From contig JAKIWO010000005.1 of the NCBI GenBank assembly GCA_022749995.1, positions 1-46,612 of the forward strand: DNA of 46,612 nucleotides. Direction: 5' to 3'. Shown here in pieces: positions 24,830 through 35,828 of this stretch (within the stretch, counting starts at the first letter, position 1; each line of letters starts with the position of its first letter). Source of the stretch: Thermoplasmata archaeon. Lineage in GTDB: Archaea > Thermoplasmatota > Thermoplasmata > Lutacidiplasmatales > UBA184. The translations under genes were made by a program, and so were the position numbers. The notes beneath the pieces were generated by a model that did not search any database, had not been told where the DNA came from, and saw only the letters and a program-made list of their open reading frames with translations.

Positions 24830-25156
24830 ATGGCACCGCCCACTCAACCTCCCGAGCATTCGCACTGCGACTTTGAGGGCACCTTCCGCCTCTTGGGCGA
24901 GAAGTACGTGCTGCATATCCTCCTGGCCCTGGTGCAGCGCAGCCCTCGGCGCTTCAGCGACCTCCAGGAGAGCCTTCGTGCGAACACCGCCACGTTGACC
25001 GACCGGCTGCGGAGGATGCAGTCCCTCGGCTTGGTGGCCCGCGAGGTCATCCGGGTGGTCCCACGGCGGGTGGAATACCGACTCACCCCGATGGGTCGGG
25101 ACCTCGTGAAGATCTTCACCCCGATGATGCGGTGGCGCGAGAAGTACTCGAAGTAG
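24830..25156 (+). CDS. HxlR family winged-helix transcriptional regulator
   Basis: A 108-aa protein with the HxlR pattern: 'HCDFEGTFRLLGEKYVLHILLALVQ', 'RRFSDLQESLRANTATLTDRLRRMQSLGLV' (recognition helix) and 'VVPRRVEYRLTPMGRDL' (wing). Cys13 sits where redox- or aldehyde-sensing HxlR proteins carry their reactive N-terminal cysteine. It is the only Cys, so sensing would need an intermolecular or mixed disulfide. Divergence from a Rieske/peroxiredoxin operon makes a redox trigger plausible. The last 41 nt overlap the convergent DHA2 transporter gene. Confidence 0.9.
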   Translation: MAPPTQPPEHSHCDFEGTFRLLGEKYVLHILLALVQRSPRRFSDLQESLRANTATLTDRLRRMQSLGLVAREVIRVVPRRVEYRLTPMGRDLVKIFTPMMRWREKYSK

Positions 25157-26795
25157 CCCCGGGCCTGCGCCCCTTCCGCTCCCCTGTCCCGGATTGAACT
25201 CGCAGGGCCGTGGGAACGGCCGGTGACCGTGGCTCGGGAACGGGTCCTGGGCTTCGTTCGCGGCCGCGGAGCTGCGGGAGGTGGGTGAATTTGGGGTGAC
25301 GCCGGGGCCCGAGCACTTCCTCGCCGAACAGGACGGCCACGCCTCCGATCAGGGTGACGATGGCGGCGATCCAGAAGGCATACTGGAACGCCTCGAGCCG
25401 GGGTAGGTTCGTGCCCGCGAGAGGGCCGCTCGGTATGATGATGCCGGTCACGTACGCGGCGAGGAGCGAGCCGACGATGGGCGCACCGAGACTTCCGCCC
25501 AAGTTCCGGAACACGTTGTTCATCGCCGTCGCCTGGCCCATGTCCTTCGGGTCGACGGTGAGGACGAGCATGTTGATGATCGAGGCGTTGAGCAGCGCGA
25601 TCCCGGCGCCGGTCACCGTCTCGTAGAGCAGGCTCTGCTCGAGCGTCTGGGCCGAGGCGAGCAGGACAAAGCCGAGGCTCGTCACCAGCGCGCCTCCAAG
25701 AGCGAGCGGCTTGACCCCCACCCGCGATACGGCGATGCTGGCCACGATGGCGACGCCCATCATCGAAAGCGCGAGCGGGACGATGTCGATCCCGGCCTGC
25801 AGGATGTTCTGCGAGAAGCCGCCGGAGACCGCGGGGAACTCGAACCGGTAGATGAGGGCGAAGAGCGCCATGTACATTCCGAGGCCGGCGACCGTGAGCA
25901 CGGCATTGGTCACGGCCACGTTTCGCTCCCGGAGCAGGCGGGGATCCACGATCGGCTCCCGTCCCTGGCGGGTCCAGCGCACCTCCCAGACCACGAACGG
26001 CGCGATGAGGAGCAGGCCCACGCCAGCGAACCCGAGGGTCAGCGGCGAGTTCCAGCCCCAGGATTGGCCTTGGGAGAGGGCCCCCACGACGCCGGCGAGC
26101 GCTCCCCCGAGCAGCGCGGCGCCCACGTAGTCCACGCGGGTGTTAGGCCGGCGGTAGGAGGACTCGCGGATCAGGAACAGCACCGCGACCGTGAGGAGCA
26201 GGACGAACGGGATCGCGGAGTGGTAGGTCACCCGCCAACCGTAGTTCTGCGAGACGAACGAGCCGATCGGCAGGCTGATGGCGAAGCCAATCCCGAACAT
26301 CGCGCTCAGGATCCCCTGCGCGCGCGGAACGAGCTCCCGCGGGAACTCCTCGCGGACCAGCGACATGCCGAGCGGCAGGATGGTGAGGCCCACCCCCTGG
26401 ACGGTCCGGGCGGCCACCATGAACTCGAAGTTCGGCGAGAATCCGGTGACCGAGACTGCGCCGGCGTAGGCGAGCATGACGCCCATCAGGACCTTGCGCT
26501 TGCCGTAGATGTCGCCGAGCTTGCCGACGACGGGGCTCATCGCCACGCCGGAGATCGCGTAGGCCGAGATGACCAGGCTCACCTGCGCGGTGTCGACGTG
26601 GAAGTCGCTCTGGATCGTCGGTAGCGAGGGGGTCAGCATCCCCTCGACGTACAGGACAATCATCACGATCCCCGCGAGCACCAGCATGACCCGGTTGGCG
26701 TAGGCGCGGTCGAAGCTCTCGAGGGTCTTGGCCACCGGCGAGCTCCCCCACGGCGTCGCGGCGGCGGAAGCCCCGCGGTGCGGTTCGCCCTCCAA
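25116..26795 (-). CDS. DHA2 family (EmrB/QacA-type) drug:H+ antiporter, MFS
   Basis: A 559-aa protein with about 14 membrane spans. It starts 'MLVLAGIVMIVLYVEGMLTPSLPTIQSDF' and has MFS motif A 'GKLGDIYGKRKVLMGVML', motif C-like 'GIGFAISLPIGSFVSQNYGWR' and 'NNVFRNLGGSLGAPIVG' as in EmrB. It should export lipophilic or cationic compounds using the proton gradient. It lies 21 nt downstream of an ABC permease and, with the MarR gene and ABC pair, forms a probable four-gene efflux operon. The roughly 50-residue polar C-terminal tail overlaps the HxlR gene convergently. Confidence 0.9.
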   Translation of the reverse strand: MEGEPHRGASAAATPWGSSPVAKTLESFDRAYANRVMLVLAGIVMIVLYVEGMLTPSLPTIQSDFHVDTAQVSLVISAYAISGVAMSPVVGKLGDIYGKRKVLMGVMLAYAGAVSVTGFSPNFEFMVAARTVQGVGLTILPLGMSLVREEFPRELVPRAQGILSAMFGIGFAISLPIGSFVSQNYGWRVTYHSAIPFVLLLTVAVLFLIRESSYRRPNTRVDYVGAALLGGALAGVVGALSQGQSWGWNSPLTLGFAGVGLLLIAPFVVWEVRWTRQGREPIVDPRLLRERNVAVTNAVLTVAGLGMYMALFALIYRFEFPAVSGGFSQNILQAGIDIVPLALSMMGVAIVASIAVSRVGVKPLALGGALVTSLGFVLLASAQTLEQSLLYETVTGAGIALLNASIINMLVLTVDPKDMGQATAMNNVFRNLGGSLGAPIVGSLLAAYVTGIIIPSGPLAGTNLPRLEAFQYAFWIAAIVTLIGGVAVLFGEEVLGPRRHPKFTHLPQLRGRERSPGPVPEPRSPAVPTALRVQSGTGERKGRRPGATSSTSRATASSG

Positions 26796-26816
26796 CGTCC
26801 CGACCTCGCGCGTGCC

Positions 26817-27722
26817 CTAGCTGAACTCTTCGCGCTCGAACGAGACGAGCCCGAGAACGGACGTGATGACGAAGTACGCGAGCATGATCCCCACGCCCTC
26901 GGGGATCGTGGCGTTGGTGACGGTCTGGGTGAACCCGCCGCCGGGTCCGGGCATCGTGCAGGTGTGGGTGCCGGGACTACTCGCGCAGGAGGTGTTGAAG
27001 ATGCCGCCGATGATCGAGTCGGCGTAGGTGAGGATGTACCACGGGGTGGTGTGCACCAGGCCCGAGATCAGGTCCTGGATCAGCATGAAACCGAACAGGA
27101 ACAGCACCGCGACGACGAGGGTCGCGTAGGTGCTGGTCTTGAACAGCGAACTGAACAGGAAGGTCGCACCGAGGAGCGCCAGCAGGTACACGATCGCTAG
27201 GACGAACGAGGCCAGGAACGTGGCGGTGAACGCCCCGGCGCCGAAGTAGTAGGCGCCGTTGCCGAGGAGCAGCACCGCGAAGAAGACGACCGCGGTGAAC
27301 GCCGCCACGAACGCGGCCAGGTACTTGCCGACGTAGACCGTCGCGCGCCGGATCGGTTGGCCCATCAGGAAGTAGCCGGTCTTGTTCTGGAACTCGCCGG
27401 CGATGGCGTCCCCGCCGAAGATGACGCCGGCGAACACGATGACGACCGTGACACCACCGCCCCAGAAGATCGCGTAGAAGGCGCCCGAGCTCTCGAGGAA
27501 CGCCGCGGGCCGGAAGTAGCCGACCACCGCCGTCAGGATGGCCCCGATGATCGCGACGAGCGCCATCATCAGGATGAAGCGACGGGAGAACACGTAGTCG
27601 CGGAGCTGGTACTGCGCGAGCGTGAGCGCCTGCTTCCAGCTCGGCAACGTCGCGCGTTCGCGGCCGGTCCGAGACGGGGCGCGAGGGATCGCGGCGCCGT
27701 CCGATGGGGTCGTCCTCCTCAA
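26817..27722 (-). CDS. ABC-2 type transporter permease
   Basis: A 301-aa protein with six hydrophobic segments beginning 'FILMMALVAIIGAILTAVVGYF'. It contains 'GGDAIAGEFQNKTGYFLMGQPIRRATVYVGKYLA', a typical ABC-2/NosY-like cytoplasmic loop. A large external loop with two Cys ('NTSCASSPGTHTCTM') precedes the last span. The start at TTG 27722 overlaps the ATPase TGA as TTGA, in line with the 4-nt overlaps elsewhere in this genome. An internal start nearer 'ALTLAQYQLRDYV' is possible. Confidence 0.88.
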   Translation of the reverse strand: MRRTTPSDGAAIPRAPSRTGRERATLPSWKQALTLAQYQLRDYVFSRRFILMMALVAIIGAILTAVVGYFRPAAFLESSGAFYAIFWGGGVTVVIVFAGVIFGGDAIAGEFQNKTGYFLMGQPIRRATVYVGKYLAAFVAAFTAVVFFAVLLLGNGAYYFGAGAFTATFLASFVLAIVYLLALLGATFLFSSLFKTSTYATLVVAVLFLFGFMLIQDLISGLVHTTPWYILTYADSIIGGIFNTSCASSPGTHTCTMPGPGGGFTQTVTNATIPEGVGIMLAYFVITSVLGLVSFEREEFS

Positions 27723-28666
27723 TCCCCCTTTTCGATCTGGCTGAGGTAGATCTCCTCGAGGACGCTCTTGGACTCCTGGAAGCTGACGAGCTCGAGCTCC
27801 TCGCCGGAGAGCTGACGCAGGAGTCGCCCCTGGGCCGGTAGACCGCCTTTGAACGAGAGCCGGAAGCGGCGCGGGTCCAGCTGCTCGTACTTGACGAGGT
27901 CAGGGTTCCCGTCGAGCTTCCCTCGAAGCGTCTCCTCACTGACGGGATGCGCGAAGCTCGCGTCCATTGACGACTGGCCGCTCGAGAACCTCGCGGTGAC
28001 GTTGTCGAGGGTATCGTAGAACAGGAGCTTCCCGTGGTTGATCAGGGCGACCTCGTCGCAGACATCGGTCACCTCGGCGAGGATGTGGCTGCTCATGAAA
28101 ATCAGCCGGTCGTGCTTCTTGAGGTCGCGCACGATGCTACGGACCTCGGCCATCCCGCGCGGGTCGAGGCCGGTCGCCGGCTCGTCGAGGATGACGATCT
28201 CGGGATCCGGTACCAGGGCGGCAGCGATGTTGAGCCGCTGCTTCATTCCCTTGGAGTACTTCCCCACCTTCTGGTCTGCCCAATCCGCCATCTTGACCTC
28301 CTCGAGGATGGCGGGGATCCGGGCGTTCTGCTCCTCCCGCGACATGTTGCGCAGCTCGGCGACCATTCGCAGGGCCTGCGTCGCGGTGAGCGAGGGATAG
28401 ATCTCGGGAGACTCGATGAGGACCCCCGCCGACTCCATCGCGCGCTTGCGCTCGCGCTGGACGGAAATCCCATTGAGGAAGCACTCCCCCTCCGTCGGGA
28501 AGATCATGTCGGTGAGCATCTTCAACGTCGTCGTCTTTCCGGCGCCGTTCGGACCCAGGAAACCGACGCACTTTCCGCCCTCCAGCTTGAGGTCGAGCTT
28601 GTCCAGCGCGGTGAAGCTCCCGAAACGTTTCGTGAGCCCGTGCACTTCAATGGACGGAAGGGTCAT
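27719..28666 (-). CDS. ABC transporter ATP-binding protein
   Basis: A 315-aa ATPase: Walker A 'FLGPNGAGKTTTLK', Q-loop region 'GVLIESPEIYPSLTATQALR', signature 'KYSKGMKQRLNIA' (S-K-G in place of S-G-G, frequent in this subgroup), Walker B 'IVILDEPATGLDP' and H-loop 'FMSSHILAEVTDVCDEV'. The C-terminal 90 residues form the usual accessory domain of BcrA-type exporters. It is followed by its permease with a 4-nt overlap and preceded by a MarR gene, so it is probably a drug or lipid exporter under MarR control. Confidence 0.93.
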   Translation of the reverse strand: MTLPSIEVHGLTKRFGSFTALDKLDLKLEGGKCVGFLGPNGAGKTTTLKMLTDMIFPTEGECFLNGISVQRERKRAMESAGVLIESPEIYPSLTATQALRMVAELRNMSREEQNARIPAILEEVKMADWADQKVGKYSKGMKQRLNIAAALVPDPEIVILDEPATGLDPRGMAEVRSIVRDLKKHDRLIFMSSHILAEVTDVCDEVALINHGKLLFYDTLDNVTARFSSGQSSMDASFAHPVSEETLRGKLDGNPDLVKYEQLDPRRFRLSFKGGLPAQGRLLRQLSGEELELVSFQESKSVLEEIYLSQIEKGD

Positions 28667-28676
28667 CTGCGGCTAA

Positions 28677-28708
28677 CCTGATATTCAGCAGGACCGAATC
28701 ATATATTT
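28677..28708 (-). promoter_or_regulatory. TATA box and candidate MarR operator before ABC efflux genes
   Basis: On the minus strand AAATATAT (28701-28708) is centred 38 nt upstream of the ABC ATPase ATG, predicting a start site near 28678. Exactly there lies the inverted repeat CTGA-TAT-TCAG (28678-28688), set in the wider CCTG-N8-CAGG. A repressor bound there would block transcription. The MarR gene ends only 33 nt upstream of the box. Confidence 0.5.
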
Positions 28709-28740
28709 GGCGTACTCGCTCGGAAGGGGTGGGTCGTGAC

Positions 28741-29181
28741 TCACCGTGGCTTGGGCCGGGCTCTCGCCGCCCGGGAGGAGCCGCGTAGGAGCGCCGAGGT
28801 CGCGCTCTGGAGCACCTCGGTCGAGGTCCGCAGGGACGGAGCGGGGGCTTCGTCCAGCGCCCGACCGAGCGTCTCGAAGAAGGAGGCCCGAATCGCTTCG
28901 ATGACGCGGGATCCCTTGGGAGTGAGCTCGAGGCGTGACTCCCGACGGTCCTCGGTCGATCGTGTTCGCCGGACCCAGCCCGAGGATTCTAGCGAATCCA
29001 CGATCGGGGTCACCGTCTGGGGTCGAACGCCGAGGAGCCCGGCCAGCTGGCTCATGTTCGCCTCCCCGTCCTTCGATAGCCACCGCAGGACGAAGTACTG
29101 TACCGGGGTGATTCCTCGACTTCGGAACGTCTCCCGCTGCTCCTGCTGGAAGGAGTACATCAGCCCCTCTAGGGCAGTCAC
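28741..29181 (-). CDS. MarR family transcriptional regulator
   Basis: About 146 aa from GTG 29181 ('MTALEGLMYSFQQEQ'), or 139 aa from ATG 29160. It matches MarR: 'GITPVQYFVLRWLSKDGEANMSQLAGLLGVRPQTVTPIVDSLESSGWV' (recognition helix) and wing 'STEDRRESRLELTPKG'. The ORF-track start at 29523 adds a Pro/Arg-rich stretch unlike any MarR. It lies directly upstream of, and in the same direction as, the ABC exporter and DHA2 genes. It is most likely a ligand-released repressor of that efflux operon. Confidence 0.88.
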   Translation of the reverse strand: MTALEGLMYSFQQEQRETFRSRGITPVQYFVLRWLSKDGEANMSQLAGLLGVRPQTVTPIVDSLESSGWVRRTRSTEDRRESRLELTPKGSRVIEAIRASFFETLGRALDEAPAPSLRTSTEVLQSATSALLRGSSRAARARPKPR

Positions 29182-29528
29182 AAACTTACGGCTCGGGCCG
29201 GAGATTCGACGGGGCGACAGTGAACTTCGCTCCCCCTGACCTTCAGTGAGCACGGGGCCGATAAGACAACGCTGGTACCGTGGTGCGGGGAGAGACGCGT
29301 CACCTCCAGATCTGAACCCCGGCGAGAGAGGCGATGCGGGGGAGCGGACTGGGCCGCCGGAGCGAAGACCATGGAGGAAGAGGGCTCGAGGGCCGGCAGG
29401 GTCGCTCCGTTCTGGGCCGGGAGGGAGGTCCCCCCGTCGACGGGGCGGGCCGGGAGCCCTCGCGGATCGGCCCGGCCAACGCGCGCGGAATAAGCTCATC
29501 CCTGCGGCAACGCTCCGAAGCACAGCGC
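29182..29528. other. Intergenic region between MarR and kinase genes
   Basis: About 350 nt with divergent genes on both sides. The kinase frame stays open through it but reads as Arg/Gly-rich sequence with no family similarity. A TATA-like GGAATAAGC near 29488 lies about 38 nt before the kinase ATG. No RNA gene or repeat was seen. Confidence 0.5.
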
Positions 29529-33242
<3,714 letters not shown>

Positions 33243-33317
33243 ATGTCGCGCACCCGCGGGGAGATGGGCCGGAGCTCCACGGGCCTGGCGTGTTCGTTCG
33301 ACGGCATTTTTCGGAAC

Positions 33318-33327
33318 GGTTAACTAC
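33318..33327 (+). promoter_or_regulatory. TATA-like box for the 33349 gene
   Basis: GGTTAACTAC is centred 26 nt before the ATG at 33349 and preceded by a purine-rich BRE-like CGGAAC, so a leaderless transcript is expected. Confidence 0.5.
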
Positions 33328-33348
33328 CGTCCGATTCTGGACGCCCGC

Positions 33349-33702
33349 ATGCCCCAGTATGCGATGGTATTCCCCGTCCTCCCCGGCAAGCGAGAGGCGT
33401 TGAGACATTTGCTCCGAGAGCTGGCCGGCCCCAGGTACGCGGAGTACGACGCGGCGTCCCGGAAGTTCGGATTCGAGAAGGACACGTGGTTTCTGCAGAC
33501 CACACCGCAAGGGGTGCTGATCATCTACTACGGGGAGGGGGCGGACATCCCCAAGGCGTGGCGGGACTGGGCGCTGTGTCGGGAACCGTTCGACCTCTGG
33601 TTCAAGGAGCAGCTCAAGGACATTACGGGGATCGATTACAACCAACCGTCGGACGCGCCCTGGCCGGAACAGATTCACAAGTATCGGTTCGACGACCGCT
33701 AG
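33349..33702 (+). CDS. Small dimeric alpha/beta-barrel-like protein (DUF6176-like)
   Basis: A 117-aa protein beginning 'MPQYAMVFPVLPGKREALRHLLRELAGPRYAEYDAASRKFGFEKDTWFLQTTPQGVL'. The pattern (FPxLPGK, helix with R..EY..SR, then E.xxLQ.TP.G) and 'PFDLWFKEQLKDITGID' resemble a family I associate with DUF6176, thought to have a ferredoxin-like dimeric barrel; the name is from memory and not certain. The ORF-track frame from 33007 begins within the kinase gene in another frame; ATG 33349 is supported by the TATA-like box. The function is unknown. Confidence 0.75.
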   Translation: MPQYAMVFPVLPGKREALRHLLRELAGPRYAEYDAASRKFGFEKDTWFLQTTPQGVLIIYYGEGADIPKAWRDWALCREPFDLWFKEQLKDITGIDYNQPSDAPWPEQIHKYRFDDR

Positions 33703-33848
33703 CGTGAGAGCGCACGCTTCGTCCTACTTCCTGACGTGAGCAGGGGCCCCGCGCCCCCGCCAGGCCAGCTGGCTGCGGACCGGGGCAGCGCAGGTGGAGT
33801 TCTCCGGCGCACGACCCGCTCCCGCGTGGGAGCAACGCCCGGGGCGCG

Positions 33849-34490
33849 CTACCCGTACGAGACGCCGACGTTTCGCAGGAGCCGCAAGTACTCCGATCGC
33901 TTGACCCAGGTGACCTCCAGGTACTCGCGGAGATAGCGGTCGGGAACCTTCAGCCGACGGGCCTCCGCGACCGAGAAGGCGTACGCCTCGACCTCGGTAG
34001 GACGATCGACGTACGGGACCTTGGTACCCAACCACAGCTCCCGACCTTGGTGCCGTTGGAGGATGTGCAGGAATTCGTGGATCACATCGAGGTAGAGATC
34101 CATGGCGGCGCTGTTCACCAGATGGGCGCGCGCGACCACGATCTCGTCGGCGCGGCTCTCCACCATCCGAAAGCCCGCCGCTCGGACCTCCGGAGGGGTC
34201 CTGCGCGGGGCCACGTACATCCAGCCGGGTCCTTCGGTGATGTGAGCATACGTTCGCTCGGCGATCCGGAGCGTGGCCGCGTCATCACCCGGATACTTGG
34301 AGAACGGAACCGTGTCCTCCAGCCCTCGGAACACGTCCAGCAGGGGGAACCGACCCGGGAGCGTCGTTCGCTGGGGCCGGAAACCAGCGGGGACGGGATA
34401 CTTCTCCCTCCCGCGTCGAGGGAGTACGAACTGTGCGACGGGCCGAGCTCGCCTTACCTGCGGACGGCTCCCCTTACTCTGCTTCTTCAC
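33849..34490 (-). CDS. Putative HEXXH zinc metalloprotein
   Basis: From GTG 34490 the protein is about 213 aa. The centre has 'YLDVIHEFLHILQRHQGRELW', an HEXXH zinc-peptidase helix, followed about 20 residues later by 'RPTEVEAYAFSVAEA', where a Glu could be the third ligand. That is a gluzincin-like arrangement, similar to ImmA/IrrE or SprT-type minimal peptidases. The start is basic ('VKKQSKGSRPQVRRARP') and there is no signal peptide. Residues before GTG 34490 in the ORF track look non-coding. I cannot place it in a named family. Confidence 0.65.
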   Translation of the reverse strand: MKKQSKGSRPQVRRARPVAQFVLPRRGREKYPVPAGFRPQRTTLPGRFPLLDVFRGLEDTVPFSKYPGDDAATLRIAERTYAHITEGPGWMYVAPRRTPPEVRAAGFRMVESRADEIVVARAHLVNSAAMDLYLDVIHEFLHILQRHQGRELWLGTKVPYVDRPTEVEAYAFSVAEARRLKVPDRYLREYLEVTWVKRSEYLRLLRNVGVSYG

Positions 34491-34989
34491 GAGACGTGCT
34501 CGAGTAGCTGCCGTACGCGCCGGCCACGAGAGTGGATCGAGTGTTCCGCGGTCGGCTCGATGGAGACCCTGTACCCGGCGGATCCGCCAGCGCTGGATCC
34601 TGAGAACGGCATCGCCCGGACCGGACGAAACTGTACCACGATCCCTGCGGAACTCCGGCCCTCCGCCGCCCGCGCCGCTGCTCCACTCCGGTGACCACAC
34701 CGGTTCGGAGGTGTCCTGCCTCTTCAAGGAATCGCCGGCGCCTCGGGCGCGTTCTCCCTCGGTAACTCGGTGTTCCGCTGCCGGCGCTGGAGCCCATCCC
34801 GTCGTCGTCGATGTCTCGTGTGCAAAGCTTGCTGCGCGACGTACGACGGAATTCCTGTCGGCGGTCAATCGGCCGGTCGTGATGACTCTCTCCCGTGATC
34901 GAATCAGGCCCGCGGGTAATCTGCTTCTTCATTAGCCGCGACGCGTCGCATCCGCGGGGGAGCCACACCCCCTCGGGAGCTGGGTCCGC
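34491..34989. other. Intergenic region of about 500 nt
   Basis: Neither strand shows a convincing gene; the open frames are Arg/Ser/Pro-rich shadows. The 12-mer TCTGCTTCTTCA occurs twice, at 34478-34489 (over the start codon of the metalloprotein gene) and at 34920-34931. This may be a small duplicated 5' end. No structured RNA was recognised. Confidence 0.4.
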
Positions 34990-35700
34990 GTGAACGAGTC
35001 GAGCGAAATGAAGATCGTCGTGACGAAGCACGGCCCGTACCGTGTCACCGGTAGCGTCCCGCTGGCCGTTCAGGTCATCACTCCGAATCGCGCCGGCGAA
35101 TCCTGGGAGTGGACCCAGGGCCGGTCGATCCCCGCCGGCGCCGAGTACTCGCTGTGTCGGTGCGGTCAATCCCAGAACAAGCCGTTCTGCGACAACTCCC
35201 ACCTGACGGGAGGATTCGAGGGCGACGAGACCGCCTCCCGTCGTCCCCTCGAGCGACAGTCGGTCCACTACGACGGTCCCACCTTGGTGCTGAGCGATGC
35301 CGAGCGATACTGCGCGTTCGCCCGATTCTGTGATCCCGGCGGAATGATTTGGAGATTGATCGAGCAGACCGACCAGCCGAGGGCACGCGACCTGGTCATC
35401 CGGGAGGCGAACCACTGTCCGGCCGGTCGTCTGGTCCTCCGGGACAAGGCTGCCAACCAGCCGGTGGAGACTCCGCTTCCTCCCTCCATAGGACTCGTCG
35501 AAGACCCGGTGCAGGAATGCAGCGGCCCGTTGTGGGTGCGCGGTGGTGTACGGATCGAATCCGAAGACGGGAAGGCGTACGAGAAGCGCAATCGGGTGAC
35601 CCTCTGCCGGTGCGGAGCTTCGGACAACATGCCCTTCTGCAACGGGAGCCACGCCTCGATCAAGTTCCGGGATGGATTGATTCCCGAGACGGCTCCCTAG
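34990..35700 (+). CDS. Double-CDGSH iron-sulfur protein
   Basis: Up to 236 aa. Two CDGSH [2Fe-2S] motifs frame the protein: 'CRCGQSQNKPFCDNSH' near residue 56 and 'CRCGASDNMPFCNGSH' near residue 209, each C-x-C-x9-C-x3-H. Between them is the region 'YCAFARFCDPGGMIW' and 'NHCPAGRLVLRD', as in the (divergent) 4Fe-4S mono-cluster/CDGSH fusion family. It is a soluble redox or Fe-S protein, here without the mitoNEET membrane anchor. GTG 34990 follows the ORF track, but the ATG at 35008 ('MKIVVTKHGPYRV') is the more family-like start. Confidence 0.9.
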   Translation: MNESSEMKIVVTKHGPYRVTGSVPLAVQVITPNRAGESWEWTQGRSIPAGAEYSLCRCGQSQNKPFCDNSHLTGGFEGDETASRRPLERQSVHYDGPTLVLSDAERYCAFARFCDPGGMIWRLIEQTDQPRARDLVIREANHCPAGRLVLRDKAANQPVETPLPPSIGLVEDPVQECSGPLWVRGGVRIESEDGKAYEKRNRVTLCRCGASDNMPFCNGSHASIKFRDGLIPETAP

Positions 35701-35828
35701 TACCGCGCACGGCGTGGGAGGGTGGTCGGTAGGCGCGACGGCTGCCCCGTCCTGATCCTTGCACTGGCGGAACGGCAGCCTAGCGGATCACCTGCGGCGT
35801 TCCGGGCGGCTCCTCGCCGCGGCCGCCC

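Noticed and set aside
28621-28634. Perfect palindrome CGAAACGTTTCG as operator
   Set aside because: It lies inside the ABC ATPase coding sequence (the 'KRFGS' codons) and is explained by codon choice.
34474-34934. Minus-strand ORF beginning MKKQITRGPDS in the gene-free region
   Set aside because: Arg/Ser/Gly-rich with no recognisable domain; only the KKQ start resembles the neighbouring gene.
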